The notes: a model not told the origin generated them from the sequence alone. A stretch of 64,000 nt of DNA from Exiguobacterium algae (GCF_018617875.1 NZ_JACSKZ010000006.1:1-64000); one strand, 5' to 3'. Counted from the stretch's first letter, positions 45,601 to 53,906 are shown. Program-made: numbers and translations.

Positions 45601-46813
45601 TAATCCACCGGATATACTCGGACTAAAAGCTGGGGTAAATGTAAAAGTTCAAAAGGATTTAGGTATTGTGAAAGTTCGGGAAGTGAACGATAAACACCAT
45701 GCAATTGATGCATACATGGCTGCAACGATTAGTGAGTATGTATACACGATTGGAAAAGGTTCATGGATTGATGGAAAAGCATATTGGAAAAGAAATCGTA
45801 CGGGAGATCAGTTGAACGATTCTTATCGAAAGAAAAATACTTGGATTGTAAAAGAAATGAAGAAGAACGGCTTGGTGAGTGCGCAAGGTGAACCGTTGAC
45901 GGAAGCAAATAGTAAAGCAATCTATAATTGGTTCCTTAAGCAAATTGATGATTCACGTTTCTGTATTACGAGGAAACTTGAATCGAGTGGAGAAGATCGG
46001 AAATTTTGGAACGAAACACTCTACTCTCCTAAATCAAAAACAAGTACATTGCCGAACAGCGTAGGGAAGCAGTATCTAGGTATTAATGACAGTGTGAAAG
46101 TAGCGGAATCCATTCTTTGTTCACTGCAAGTGAAAAAAGGAAAACGTTCTTCGACCGAATATCGGGTAGAGTCAATCAGTCATTACGAACGAGATGAACC
46201 AAAAGACCGGTTGCTCGAATATCGATTTAGCAGGGAGTTGGGGGAAAAGTATGAGCTGGGATCAGTAAAAGTGATTAGAAGGCTACCATTGAACACGTTA
46301 TTGTTAACAGATGGTTATCCGGTACATCTATTATCAAAAAAAGAGGTCCGGAACGCCAATCAGATTGATTTTTCTCAAAATATGTTGAAAAAGATCAATT
46401 CACTCCAAAAAAGTGCTGAAATCGCAGATTTAATTAATCTCATTAGAGGACTCGAAGAGCAAGTAAGACATCACTTCATTTTTGCATCTGAAGGACAGTT
46501 AAAAGAAATGAAGGAATCGATTGAAGATTTGACAAAAAAGCTAGACTCAATAAAAACGGATGATGCTAAGCATATTAATTCACAAGGCGAACTTGAAATG
46601 AGCTCGGAAGTGGGGAAAGAAGTTCGTCAAATGGTCCAAAGGCTAATTATAGTACTCCAACCTTCAAGTAAACGTGTAGACGAGTGGAAAGGGATGGGCC
46701 GTTTAAATTTAAACGTCTTAAAATCCAGTGATTTGAAAGTTGTGACTCAATCAATTACCGGACTTGAGGAGCGAATTGAGGTACTGAAACGAAATGGGGA
46801 GTATGTCTGTTGA
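42647..46813 (+). CDS. cas9: type II-A CRISPR effector nuclease Cas9
   Basis: 1388 residues from the GTG at 42647, 10 nt after AAAGGAG; the GTG at 42638 is too close to that site. RuvC-I SIGLDIGTNSVGWAV (Asp26), arginine-rich bridge helix NRRLKRGSRRRINRRRKRL (65-83), RuvC-II IVVEMARED (Glu804), HNH QIDHIVPYS (Asp879, His880) with Asn894 and Asn903, RuvC-III KHHAIDAYMA (His1017-His1018, Asp1021). All catalytic residues are present, so it should be active. The C-terminus keeps QSITGLEERI, like Streptococcus Cas9 QSITGLYETRI, but the RKR motif that reads NGG in SpyCas9 is replaced by MGRLNLN, so the PAM probably differs. AT-richer than flanking genes. Confidence 0.97.
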   Translation: MSKKSRKRYENSIKERYDGNYSIGLDIGTNSVGWAVIDDSYQIPVYKGKKAWGVRRFDQGNTAENRRLKRGSRRRINRRRKRLEYLKEIFQIGLNEIDEKFLIAHDLIDQEDSAQAIEKFKRDSTMHSLQKVLKVISKSQKEYQELIATYPTMFHLRYDIISNPNRKFDLRLIYLALHHITKKRGHFIQEGLEVKELLNVDVQQIRNIIEEISTHYSDEPISLTNEEAEQLSTILRDTHITRNDRVKKAKKIQKSLDHFARALLGMKFSVTKLFNIDDEDKKIEFNKELEPQLEELSDILDDIQTHYLFDLQSVYTSLVFEDVMQGSHYFSEAKVKEFNTYKEQLLQLKELLKPHEMLYKQVFITPKPIMKEWKKTREKTLYKQFSLLDRYNYSDISSKNDILDHEAFCKSLESVLKKVTDSNEKEEILDELEKRKFLLKLNRRDNGTIPYQLHLAEAEKILENQKKFHDVIDDEMIDRVCKLISFRIPYYVGPLTDNGNSEFAWMERTGQAVRPWNFDETVDHATSAERFISRMVGNCTYLYKQRALPKQSLTYQLFEVLNEINVIKVDGVRISKPERDELLKLFLKQSKVKIADASKWLGDKKISGTAKETEFSSSLRSWHEMSRILGDINPDKVFSEAFDSQHGQRFEMAENLILWSTVFTDRMILKSKIEQTYPEFKGAKQVLGLKYTGWGRLSNRLLVEMGGKGQHNGIQTLMYDWKLGKGKDEICYGFQEIITDKNLGFKEAIQSYNRETLGEDHRIKLEWIEDLAGSPAIKRGIWQSFQLVEELERIFGRPKRIVVEMAREDQLNPKRTKSREDQFKEIAEKFPEDVTLQRLKTENLDWGDVRTWLYCTQKARCAYSNETLDRNLLHLYQIDHIVPYSISLDDSLDNKVLVKSKLNQDKADHLMPLEIIPERRHSEMKQKWREWHEKGLISSKKYHRLLIETITPNMAEGFINRQLVETRQITKHVVEMLNHRYAKEDNPPDILGLKAGVNVKVQKDLGIVKVREVNDKHHAIDAYMAATISEYVYTIGKGSWIDGKAYWKRNRTGDQLNDSYRKKNTWIVKEMKKNGLVSAQGEPLTEANSKAIYNWFLKQIDDSRFCITRKLESSGEDRKFWNETLYSPKSKTSTLPNSVGKQYLGINDSVKVAESILCSLQVKKGKRSSTEYRVESISHYERDEPKDRLLEYRFSRELGEKYELGSVKVIRRLPLNTLLLTDGYPVHLLSKKEVRNANQIDFSQNMLKKINSLQKSAEIADLINLIRGLEEQVRHHFIFASEGQLKEMKESIEDLTKKLDSIKTDDAKHINSQGELEMSSEVGKEVRQMVQRLIIVLQPSSKRVDEWKGMGRLNLNVLKSSDLKVVTQSITGLEERIEVLKRNGEYVC

Positions 46814-46828
46814 CTAGGGAGGCAGGTC

Positions 46829-47710
46829 ATGGGATTTCGTAACTTAATCATCACACAAGAATCACGTCTGTCATCGCAACAAGGGTATCTCGTAGTCACA
46901 ATGCCGGAAGATGTCCATAAAGTGCACTTAAGTGAACTTGACGCGATCGTTTTGGAAAATCCAAGGGTGAAGGTATCCGGGGTGCTGTTAAATCAACTTA
47001 GTCAGCATAACATTTCCCTAGTTCTTTGCGACGACAAGCATCATCCATCAACGATGATGCTTCCGTTGCACGGGAATTTTCATCGAGTCAAAAATATTAA
47101 TCAACAAATTGCATGGAAAGAAGATGTGAAAGAACGTGTTTGGCAAAAAATTATCCAACATAAGCTGTCTATGCAAATTCAAATTTTAAACACGTTTCAG
47201 CGTGATGCATCGCTCTTAGCGGAATATGTTCAAAATGTCGAACCTGGTGACGCGACGAATCGCGAAGGATTGGCCGCGAAAGTGTATTTCCATCAATTAT
47301 TTGGTAGTTCTTTTATACGAGGTTCAGAAAATCCTGAAAACTGGGCACTAAATTATGGGTATGCCATTTTGTCCAGTTATTTTTCTAGAACGATTGCCGC
47401 AAAAGGATATTTGACGGAGCTAGGGATTAAACATAAAAATGAGTTCAATGCCTTAAACTTAGCCTACGATTTGATGGAACCGTTTCGACCGCTTGTGGAT
47501 CAACGTGTAAAAATGCTAGTTCAAAACGAGTTTACTCAAAAAGAACGGCATCAATTGCTTGATGTAGTTAATGAAAAGATAAAGATTAATGAGACTGTTC
47601 AATTTTTACCTAATGCAATCGATTTGTATTGTCAAAATATTTTCAATGAATTAGATGGGAAAGAAGAGAAGCTAATGGCGCTACATTGGAATAAGAGGAG
47701 GAAAGGATGA
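46829..47710 (+). CDS. cas1: CRISPR integrase Cas1 (type II)
   Basis: 293 residues, ribosome site GGGAGGCAG. Metal ligands visible: Glu146 in NREGLAAKVYF, His202 in ELGIKHKNEF, Glu217 in DLMEPFRP. N-terminal beta domain with the opening MGFRNLIITQESRLS of type II Cas1. With Cas2 it inserts new spacers at the leader end of the array. It starts 15 nt after cas9 and overlaps cas2 by 4 nt. Confidence 0.96.
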   Translation: MGFRNLIITQESRLSSQQGYLVVTMPEDVHKVHLSELDAIVLENPRVKVSGVLLNQLSQHNISLVLCDDKHHPSTMMLPLHGNFHRVKNINQQIAWKEDVKERVWQKIIQHKLSMQIQILNTFQRDASLLAEYVQNVEPGDATNREGLAAKVYFHQLFGSSFIRGSENPENWALNYGYAILSSYFSRTIAAKGYLTELGIKHKNEFNALNLAYDLMEPFRPLVDQRVKMLVQNEFTQKERHQLLDVVNEKIKINETVQFLPNAIDLYCQNIFNELDGKEEKLMALHWNKRRKG

Positions 47711-48027
47711 GTTTTCGATACATGCGACTGTTCGTGATGTTCGATTTACCTGTTGAAACGTCTGCCCAAAAGAGACAGTATCGGCGTTTTCGGAAATTTT
47801 TAATTGAAAAAGGGTTCATTATGGAGCAGTACTCGATTTATAGCAAACTTGTGCTAAATCATTCCGTAGCTAGCAGTTATCAAAAACAACTCAGGGCCAA
47901 TTTACCACCGCAAGGAAATATTCAAATGTTAATTATTACTGAAAAGCAGTATTCAGACATCATCGTACTTAGAGGAGAAAAACAGACAAATATCGAATCT
48001 TCTACAGAGCGGAAGGTTATTTTATGA
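47707..48027 (+). CDS. cas2: CRISPR-associated protein Cas2
   Basis: 106 residues. Ferredoxin-like start MRLFVMFDLPVETSAQKRQY, then YRRFRKFLIEKGFIMEQYSI and a closing IQMLIITEKQY. The Asp in VMFDLP is the conserved metal site. Cas2 dimers bridge two Cas1 dimers in the spacer integrase. Overlaps cas1 and csn2 by 4 nt each. Confidence 0.95.
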   Translation: MSFRYMRLFVMFDLPVETSAQKRQYRRFRKFLIEKGFIMEQYSIYSKLVLNHSVASSYQKQLRANLPPQGNIQMLIITEKQYSDIIVLRGEKQTNIESSTERKVIL

Positions 48028-48893
48028 ATATTTCTTGGGGCAATCACGACTTGTCAATTGCAATATATGATGGTGAATTCAATGTGATTCATTTTGAGAG
48101 TCAACGGGACTATCAGTTATGGAATGAGCCAATCATGCGCCTTGTTAAGCAAGTAAAAGGGGATATCGAAATTGATATTAATGTTTGTTCTGAGGATGGG
48201 AAGGAGCTGAAGCCATCTCAAATACTTTATATAAGTGCCACGAATCAAGATGCTTTGGAACAACGTGCTCTCCTAAAGCTGATTCACGGAAGAATCCGTG
48301 ACATCATTGAGCAAAACCCAATCTTGTTCGAAACGTATGAAGAAATTCACGCTCAGCTTGTTCACCTATTCAGTTCGACCTATTTTGAGGATACTTTAAG
48401 GGGATTTGAACTCGATTTTGATGTCGAACGTCTCAGTTTAATCAAATTAATCGAAGCGATCCCGTTTGAAGTTGTACCTGAAAACGGTGAGAACTGGGAA
48501 GTGAATTCTCGGAAAATCAAGGAAACGATTATATCGCTGCACATAGAAGCAAATCCTGATTGTCAGCTCATTATTCTCGATTATCCAGAGCATAGAATGT
48601 CAATTCGTGAAAAACAGAAGTTTATCGAGTATTTGAAAACGCTATCTCAGACGGTCCTCATTGTGACAAGTGATTATCATTTCTTAAAAGCTGTGAATCA
48701 TGTTGACCATCTACAAATGATCAGTGATTTAGGTGAACGGTATCCGATTTCTGAAGTGGTTCTGGAACAACAGCTCTTCTATTCTGAAGACGCAGGTGTA
48801 TTAGAAAAGACACTTGCACAGATGTTGGGAGTTGTTTCATTTTATTCTTCAGAAGAGCAAAAAGCGATTGAAAGTGTGTTGAAACAATTATAA
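48024..48893 (+). CDS. csn2: CRISPR-associated protein Csn2
   Basis: 289 residues, between the short (about 220) and long (about 350) Csn2 subtypes. Helical middle and an ATPase-like fold end: CQLIILDYPEHRMSIREKQK then TVLIVTSDYHFL, typical of Csn2. Csn2 forms a ring on DNA ends and is required for spacer uptake; its presence defines subtype II-A. It overlaps cas2 by 4 nt and the leader and array follow directly. Assignment rests on position and pattern, not on catalytic residues. Confidence 0.85.
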   Translation: MNISWGNHDLSIAIYDGEFNVIHFESQRDYQLWNEPIMRLVKQVKGDIEIDINVCSEDGKELKPSQILYISATNQDALEQRALLKLIHGRIRDIIEQNPILFETYEEIHAQLVHLFSSTYFEDTLRGFELDFDVERLSLIKLIEAIPFEVVPENGENWEVNSRKIKETIISLHIEANPDCQLIILDYPEHRMSIREKQKFIEYLKTLSQTVLIVTSDYHFLKAVNHVDHLQMISDLGERYPISEVVLEQQLFYSEDAGVLEKTLAQMLGVVSFYSSEEQKAIESVLKQL

Positions 48894-48961
48894 AAAAGAT
48901 GGGAAGACTGCTTCTTCTGCTTCTAAAAGGCTGAAACCTAAAATTAAACCTGTAATTTGAG
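48894..48961 (+). promoter_or_regulatory. CRISPR leader with ATTTGAG anchor
   Basis: Only 68 nt separate csn2 from repeat 1. The last seven bases, ATTTGAG (48955-48961), equal the leader-anchoring sequence known from Streptococcus type II-A arrays, where Cas1-Cas2 needs it for insertion at repeat 1. It fixes the array polarity: newest spacers are next to csn2. No clear promoter is seen in this short leader. Confidence 0.85.
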
Positions 48962-49973
48962 GTTTTAGACCTGTGTAGTTTTAGAGCAGTAGACAGCTGG
49001 ATGCTCTCCAGTTCCTCCGCGCTCGGCGTTTTAGACCTGTGTAGTTTTAGAGCAGTAGACAGCAGCATCACCTCGCGTTGCATCGCTTTGACCGTTTTAG
49101 ACCTGTGTAGTTTTAGAGCAGTAGACAGCACTTAATGGTTCCAATGTATTCTTAGTTCGGTTTTAGACCTGTGTAGTTTTAGAGCAGTAGACAGCTGCCT
49201 CAGACGGGAACGCGATGGTCTTATAGTTTTAGACCTGTGTAGTTTTAGAGCAGTAGACAGCAAACGAATCAGAATAATCGACCGATTCCAAGTTTTAGAC
49301 CTGTGTAGTTTTAGAGCAGTAGACAGCAACGTGTCGAAGAATACACCGCATTTTTGCGTTTTAGACCTGTGTAGTTTTAGAGCAGTAGACAGCCGCATCC
49401 ATCAAGTGATTGTATTCATCGATGTTTTAGACCTGTGTAGTTTTAGAGCAGTAGACAGCCAGCGACTTCGGCGGCTCTTTGACAAGTTCGTTTTAGACCT
49501 GTGTAGTTTTAGAGCAGTAGACAGCTTGGCAGACGTAGCAACTTCAGTATCAAACGTTTTAGACCTGTGTAGTTTTAGAGCAGTAGACAGCGCTGATGCC
49601 ACTCCTGTTGCGCTTTCGTCAGTTTTAGACCTGTGTAGTTTTAGAGCAGTAGACAGCCTCGCGCAGTTGGAAGAAGTTCCCCCCGCGTTTTAGACCTGTG
49701 TAGTTTTAGAGCAGTAGACAGCATCCGTCAAAGACCTGGCGCTCGGCATTCAGTTTTAGACCTGTGTAGTTTTAGAGCAGTAGATAGCAGCCGATGCCTC
49801 ACATTTTGTCTCGGTTGTGTTTTAGACCTGTGTAGTTTTAGAGCAGTAGATAGCCCGACCAGGTTGAACTCCTGCGTCTGGTACGTTTTAGACCTGTGTA
49901 GTTTTAGAGCAGTAGATAGCTTGAAACGAATCATCGAAGAGCACGTGAAAGTTTTAGACCTGTGTAATTTTAT
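48962..49973 (+). CRISPR. type II-A CRISPR array, 16 repeats, 15 spacers
   Basis: 36-bp repeat beginning GTTTTAGACCTGTGTAGTTT and ending TAGAGCAGTAGACAGC. Repeats start at 48962, 49028, 49094, 49160, 49226, 49292, 49358, 49424, 49490, 49556, 49622, 49687, 49753, 49819, 49885 and 49951. Spacers are 30 bp except the eleventh, 29 bp (49658-49686). The first 12 repeats are identical; repeats 13-15 carry C33 to T; repeat 16 matches only over its first 16 bases or so and is the trailer end. No spacer matches elsewhere in the window as far as I can see. Confidence 0.98.
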
Positions 49974-49986
49974 TTTTGACTAACTT

Positions 49987-50018
49987 AAAAGCCGTTCTGA
50001 GACCTCAGAACGGCTTTT
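49987..50018. terminator. bidirectional terminator after the CRISPR array
   Basis: Stem AAAAGCCGTTCTGA / TCAGAACGGCTTTT with a GACC loop. It ends array transcription and the convergent MFS gene. Confidence 0.9.
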
Positions 50019-50023
50019 TACAA

Positions 50024-51520
50024 TTAATTCGCTTCTTTCAATTCTTCCACAGTTTCTTCGTTAAAGTCGAGTTTCTTCACGTCGACGCGTTTCACGAAGA
50101 ATGCCAGGAGGAGGGCCAACAGGTTCATCCCCAAGGCGACGAAGAACGAATATTGAATTCCGGCAAGCAGTGCTTGTTGGGTGATTGCACCCATCGTGCC
50201 CTCTGTTAACGTTGCAGGGTCGATCCCTGTCATCAATGACTCGGCTTCCGTTTTCGTGACCGAGTTCATGATTGTCACGAGGACGGCTGTTCCGATGGCA
50301 CCCGACACTTGCTGGGCCGTGTTGTTGATGGCCGTTCCGTGTGGGTTGAGATGGGTCGGCAACTGGTTGAGTCCGTTTGTCATGATCGGCATCATGACCA
50401 TCGACATTCCGAACATGCGGAGCGTATACGTTAAGACGATATACGTGTAGGTCGAATCAAGTTGTACGTGTGCGAGCATATACGTCGAAACGGCTGTGAT
50501 CGATAGCCCGATGATGGCAAGCAGTTTTGGACCGAACCGGTCAAAGAGTTTCCCGGTGATCGGTGACATGATGCCCATGATCAATGCCCCAGGGAGCAAC
50601 ATGAGTCCGGAATGGAGCGGCGAGATGCCGCGTACACTTTGGACGTATGCCGGTGTCAAAATCATCCCGGAGAACATGGCGACCGCATTGACGATTGCAA
50701 TGACAGAAGCAAGTGCGAACATCGGATGTTTATAAGCGCGTAAGTCGAGAAGCGGTTTCTCCATGTTGAGCTGACGGATGACGAAAGCAACAAGTGAAAT
50801 GCCACCGACAATCAAAGTCGTCAAGACGATCGTGTCGTCCCAACCGTCAGAGCTGGCCGAGCTGACACCGTACAAGATGCCCCCGAATCCAAGTGTTGAT
50901 AAGACGAGGGATACATAATCGAGCGATTGATCTTTGTTTTGGACCATGACATTCTCCGCTTTCCAAATCGCCAGTCCGAGACCGAGGATCGCAAGCGGCA
51001 AGATCATTTCAAACAACACACGCCAGTCATAGTATTCTACGATGTATCCGGAAAGCGTCGGTCCGATTGCGGGTGCCGAGATCATGACGAGACCGAAAAT
51101 CCCCATTGCCGCGCCACGTTTTTCACGCGGGAAGCTGACGAGCATGACGTTCATGAGGAGTGGTCCAAGCGTCGAAGCACCGGCTGCCTGAATCATCCGC
51201 CCCGTGAGCAACCAGCTGAAGTTCGGAGAAAAGGCTGCGATAGCTGTCCCGACTGTGAAAATCGCCATCGAGGTGATGAACAGGTTTCGGTTCGAGAAGC
51301 GGGTGATCAAATACGCAGATGCCGGTACGAGTACCCCAGTGACGAGCATAAAGCCGGTCGCGAGCCATTGGACCGTTGAATAGTCGGCAATCTCAAGGTC
51401 AATCATAATCGACGGGAGCGCGACGTTAAGTAGAGAGTTGTTCAAAAAGGCGATAAACGCCCCTGCAAAAAGAACCGCTAACATGATATAAGGCGGCTTC
51501 TTTTGAAATTCTGGTTTCAT
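50024..51520 (-). CDS. MDR family MFS transporter (DHA2, 14-TM drug:H+ antiporter)
   Basis: 498 residues, 14 membrane helices, the EmrB/QacA-type length. N-terminal LAVLFAGAFIAFLNNSLLNV and VQWLATGFMLVTGVLVPASA; the motif A/C regions are LTGRMIQAAGASTLGP and LVMISAPAIGPTLSG. It probably expels lipophilic toxic compounds with proton influx. Divergent from a TetR regulator (51677) with an inverted repeat between them. Confidence 0.92.
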   Translation of the reverse strand: MKPEFQKKPPYIMLAVLFAGAFIAFLNNSLLNVALPSIMIDLEIADYSTVQWLATGFMLVTGVLVPASAYLITRFSNRNLFITSMAIFTVGTAIAAFSPNFSWLLTGRMIQAAGASTLGPLLMNVMLVSFPREKRGAAMGIFGLVMISAPAIGPTLSGYIVEYYDWRVLFEMILPLAILGLGLAIWKAENVMVQNKDQSLDYVSLVLSTLGFGGILYGVSSASSDGWDDTIVLTTLIVGGISLVAFVIRQLNMEKPLLDLRAYKHPMFALASVIAIVNAVAMFSGMILTPAYVQSVRGISPLHSGLMLLPGALIMGIMSPITGKLFDRFGPKLLAIIGLSITAVSTYMLAHVQLDSTYTYIVLTYTLRMFGMSMVMMPIMTNGLNQLPTHLNPHGTAINNTAQQVSGAIGTAVLVTIMNSVTKTEAESLMTGIDPATLTEGTMGAITQQALLAGIQYSFFVALGMNLLALLLAFFVKRVDVKKLDFNEETVEELKEAN

Positions 51521-51579
51521 AGAAGATTTCTCCTTTATAATCTAAATAGTTATATGTTTGTAAATGTCGATGAAATGAT

Positions 51580-51598
51580 TTTATACCTGGCGTATAAA
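51580..51598. promoter_or_regulatory. candidate TetR operator in MFS/TetR intergenic region
   Basis: Perfect inverted repeat TTTATAC-CTGGC-GTATAAA, 60 nt upstream of the MFS start. A second weaker pair, ATTTTG-N11-CAAAAT (51610-51632), overlaps the tetR promoter (TTGTAC-N16-TATACT). Both would suit a repressor that controls the efflux gene and itself. Confidence 0.5.
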
Positions 51599-51676
51599 TA
51601 AAGCAACTATTTTGTACTGCTAGTTCAAAATGGTATACTGAATCCACAATAGATCAGAAGAACGGAGTAACAATGA

Positions 51677-52549
51677 ATGAAAGATAAAAAACGAAAAGTT
51701 GCCGATATTGCGATGACCTTATTTATCGAGAATGGTGTTCAGCAGACGTCCGTCCAGGAAATTATCGAGCGTGCGAACATCTCAAAAGGGACATTTTATA
51801 ATTATTTCGCTTCGAAAACAGACTGTGTGGCAAGTATTCTGGAGAACTTGCGATATGACGCCGCCCAGCGACGCATCGAGATGCAGATGGGGCGGGACAA
51901 GCGTGATAAAGACGTGTTTATCGAGCAGATTTCAATTCTGATTCGATTGAACGAGGAGCGGAACCTATACGCTTTGTTCGAGTCCATTATGTCTTCCAGT
52001 GAAGCGGAGTTGAAAAAACTCGTCCTCCAGCACCGGGTGTATGAGATTGAATGGATTGCGATGCGTTTGACCGAAATCATCGGCGAGGAGATTCGTCCGT
52101 ACTCGGTTGAATTGACGGTCCTCTTTAACGGGATGTTGCAGCACATCCTGTTTACAAATCGCATCACCAACTCCGCCTATTCACCGCAAAAGGTTGTCCG
52201 CAATCTCTATGCGTACGTCGAATTGATGGCAAAACGAATGGTTCAAACCGGGGAGCATGTGTTGAATCCGGTGACAGTCGATCAAATGCGGGGGACAACG
52301 GATAAGCATTTGATCACGCTGGAAGAATTAGTCGAGATGGCCGGTCAAATTGAAGCGAATGTCGACATGACAGAGGAACAACGCGATTTATTCGAAGCGA
52401 TCACGTTTGAACTCCGGCAGGATCGCTTGCGAAAAATTGTGTTAGAACAACTTCTCAAGCCGTTCCAAAGGTTGTTTAAAGGTGTCACGGGCGAAACCGA
52501 GGTACAAAAGTTCACCAACCTCGTTTGGCTGTATACCAGAACGCATTGA
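51677..52549 (+). CDS. TetR/AcrR family transcriptional regulator (long form)
   Basis: 290 residues, longer than the usual ~200. HTH: TSVQEIIERANISKGTFYNY at about residues 25-44. The C-terminal effector part is about 90 residues larger than normal and ends in basic, helical sequence (RKIVLEQLLKPFQRLFKGV). Divergent from the MFS pump, so probable repressor of it. Ligand unknown. Confidence 0.9.
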   Translation: MKDKKRKVADIAMTLFIENGVQQTSVQEIIERANISKGTFYNYFASKTDCVASILENLRYDAAQRRIEMQMGRDKRDKDVFIEQISILIRLNEERNLYALFESIMSSSEAELKKLVLQHRVYEIEWIAMRLTEIIGEEIRPYSVELTVLFNGMLQHILFTNRITNSAYSPQKVVRNLYAYVELMAKRMVQTGEHVLNPVTVDQMRGTTDKHLITLEELVEMAGQIEANVDMTEEQRDLFEAITFELRQDRLRKIVLEQLLKPFQRLFKGVTGETEVQKFTNLVWLYTRTH

Positions 52550-52738
52550 ATCCAAGTACCTATTTTAAAGAAAAAATTCGTGGGTAATAGGAATTAGGTG
52601 AAAAGTTAGGTAAAGCGCTACCAAAGTATGCAAATCAGACACAGGAATGACATAAGTACGTAATGGTGCAGTAATATAGAAGAAACGCGGAAAAAGAAAA
52701 TTATTCAAAAATATTCATCGAAAATCGCCGAAAAAGAA

Positions 52739-52790
52739 TTGATTCCTACAAATTCATGCGCTACAATCGAAGTACCGAAAGCGCTTTCGG
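52739..52790 (+). promoter_or_regulatory. lacI-family promoter with perfect 16-bp operator
   Basis: -35 TTGATT at 52739-52744, 17-nt spacer, -10 TACAAT at 52762-52767, then the perfect palindrome CCGAAAGCGCTTTCGG at 52775-52790, at the transcription start. It suits autorepression by the LacI family protein downstream. The rest of the gap 52550-52805 shows nothing else. Confidence 0.8.
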
Positions 52791-52805
52791 GAAGAGGAGA
52801 ATGAC

Positions 52806-53819
52806 ATGGGTACGATTTACGATTTAGCCAAAAAAACCGGGTTCTCGATTACAACCGTGTCCAAGGCGTTGAACAACTACAAGGACGTGAGCGAGAAGAC
52901 GAGAGCCAAAATCCTACAAGCCGCTGTTGAGATGGACTATCTACCGAACGCACATGCCCAGTCGTTATCAACGAAAAAATCGTGGGCGATCGGCGTCATG
53001 TTCTCAGAAGCAAATGAAGTCGGGATGAAACACCCGTTCTTCAACGGTATTATCGAAAGCTTTCGTCATGCGACAGAGGAGCAAGGTTACGATTTAATCT
53101 TCGCCTCGCGTAATCTGAGAAACCGTGACATGAGCTATCTCGAACATTTTAAACACCGTGCGGTCGACGGCATCGTCGTCATCTGCTCGGATCGAATGGA
53201 TGAGCAAGTTCAAGAACTCATGCGAAGCGACATCCCGATTGTCGTCGTCGATATGGACAGCGCTGACTGTAGCGTCGTCTATTCGGACAACATTGAAGGC
53301 GCACGCCTCGCTGTGAACTACTTGTACGAACTCGGACATCGAAAAATTGCTCACCTCGCTGGGGATGAGACGACAGACGCGGGAACTGCGCGAGTCGAAG
53401 GATACAAGCTTGCGATGCAAGGATTGGATCTGCCGATTCAACCGGGATATCTCGTGAACGCCGGCTTCTTCTCTGTCGAAGAGGGTAAACAAGCGATGCA
53501 GCAGCTGCTCGATCTTGAAGATCGACCAACCGCCGTATTCGTGGCCGGAGATCAGATGGCCATCGGTGCAATCGAGGCTATACATGAAAACGGTCTCCAC
53601 GTACCTAACGACATTTCCGTCATCGGGTACGACGATATTGAAATGATCCAATACATTACACCGAAGCTGACGACAATCCGTCAAGATACTGATGAGATTG
53701 GCGAAGCAGCCGCAGAACTTTTACTAGAACAAATGACCGCGAAGGAGCGTTCGCAAGAACGTCGCATCATCCCGGTCAAATTGATTGAAAGGGCGTCTTG
53801 TGCGCCTGTGAAAGAGTGA
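52806..53819 (+). CDS. LacI family transcriptional regulator
   Basis: 337 residues. N-terminal HTH and hinge: TIYDLAKKTGFSITTVSKAL at about 3-22, then PNAHAQSLSTKKS. The effector domain has VFVAGDQMAIGAIEAIHENG and VSVIGYDDIEM-like segments. It probably senses the sugar taken up by the following ABC importer, likely a beta-glucoside, and binds the CGAAAGCGCTTTCG sites before itself and before the importer operon. Ribosome site AAGAGGAGA. Confidence 0.94.
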   Translation: MGTIYDLAKKTGFSITTVSKALNNYKDVSEKTRAKILQAAVEMDYLPNAHAQSLSTKKSWAIGVMFSEANEVGMKHPFFNGIIESFRHATEEQGYDLIFASRNLRNRDMSYLEHFKHRAVDGIVVICSDRMDEQVQELMRSDIPIVVVDMDSADCSVVYSDNIEGARLAVNYLYELGHRKIAHLAGDETTDAGTARVEGYKLAMQGLDLPIQPGYLVNAGFFSVEEGKQAMQQLLDLEDRPTAVFVAGDQMAIGAIEAIHENGLHVPNDISVIGYDDIEMIQYITPKLTTIRQDTDEIGEAAAELLLEQMTAKERSQERRIIPVKLIERASCAPVKE

Positions 53820-53906
53820 AATACATGTAATGATATTTCGAAGTCGCTCTCTTCTCTTCAGAAGATGGAGGGAAGAGCGCGATTTCGAAAGTCATTTCGC
53901 AGTAAA

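Noticed and set aside
48721-49934. Minus- and plus-strand ORFs with repeated LSTALKLHRSKT or VLDLCSFRAVDS
   Set aside because: These are translations of the 36-bp CRISPR repeat read through spacers; there is no ribosome site and no gene signal.
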